From an uncultured Chitinophagaceae bacterium (GTDB lineage: Bacteria; Bacteroidota; Bacteroidia; Chitinophagales; Chitinophagaceae), in NCBI GenBank assembly GCA_946885335.1, contig CAMPGG010000062.1, positions 1 to 13,569 on the forward strand: DNA of 13,569 bases, given 5' to 3'. Below, in pieces: positions 13,542 through 13,569 of this stretch. Numbering within the stretch: the first letter of the stretch is position 1; each line of letters begins with the position of its first letter. Position numbers and translations under genes: made by a program. Below the pieces are notes generated by a model. It saw only the letters and a list, made by a program, of their open reading frames with translations. It did not search any database and was not told where the DNA came from.

Positions 13542-13569
13542 CTAAATATGCCCTTTGGCACCCAGGTAT
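13542..13569. other. Possible edge of a neighbouring gene
   Basis: The last 28 bases are too short to resolve. Read on the minus strand, they could be the end of an upstream gene finishing YLGAKGHI and a TAG stop at 13544-13542, 26 bases before folB. Read on the plus strand, an ATG at 13548 would begin MPFGTQV, preceded by an A-rich stretch as is usual for starts in this phylum. The two readings exclude each other as real genes, and sequence beyond the window is needed to choose. Confidence 0.2.

Overview
This window looks like ordinary core chromosome of a Gram-negative member of the Bacteroidota, probably near the Chitinophagaceae. The lineage call is inference. It rests on Bacteroidota-type families (DUF3822 beside RsmD, a DUF2027-Smr protein), LpxK for lipid A, near absence of Shine-Dalgarno sequences before starts, AT-rich gaps, and promoter boxes of the TAnnTTTG type. 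Twelve complete protein genes are present. Eleven are on the minus strand and one, a MATE transporter, is on the plus strand. I see no tRNA, rRNA, CRISPR array, insertion sequence, phage gene or broken gene. No stretch over 300 bases lacks a gene; the longest gap is 170 bases.

Layout, left to right: a DUF2254 membrane protein (3-1235), a DUF389 membrane protein (1322-2638), a DUF2027-Smr protein (2809-3831) and an NhaC-type Na+/H+ antiporter (3911-5428). All are read leftwards and separated by gaps of 79-170 bases, so each could have its own promoter. Next comes a tightly packed six-gene block, also read leftwards from 11664 to 5515: DUF3822, rsmD, 5-formyltetrahydrofolate cyclo-ligase, lpxK, rnr and a polyprenyl diphosphate synthase. 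Its genes overlap or lie 1-18 bases apart, so it is very probably one operon. A 105-base divergent gap separates it from the MATE gene (11770-13128), which converges on folB (13141-13515) with only 12 bases between the stop codons.

The six-gene block mixes ribosome and RNA work (rRNA methylation, RNase R), one-carbon metabolism (folate salvage) and envelope lipids (lipid A 4'-phosphorylation, prenyl diphosphates). It reads as a growth-linked housekeeping operon. folB at the right end adds a second folate function, but in a separate unit. The left part carries ion transport (NhaC) and two membrane families with no assigned function. The DUF2027-Smr protein may act on RNA or ribosomes.

I found no clear novel system. 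The points most worth a second look are the GPPY in place of D/NPPY in the RsmD catalytic motif, the 13-base overlap linking DUF3822 to rsmD, an inverted repeat lying on the predicted MATE promoter, the unassigned C-terminal region of the DUF389 protein, and short or leaderless transcripts predicted for two genes.
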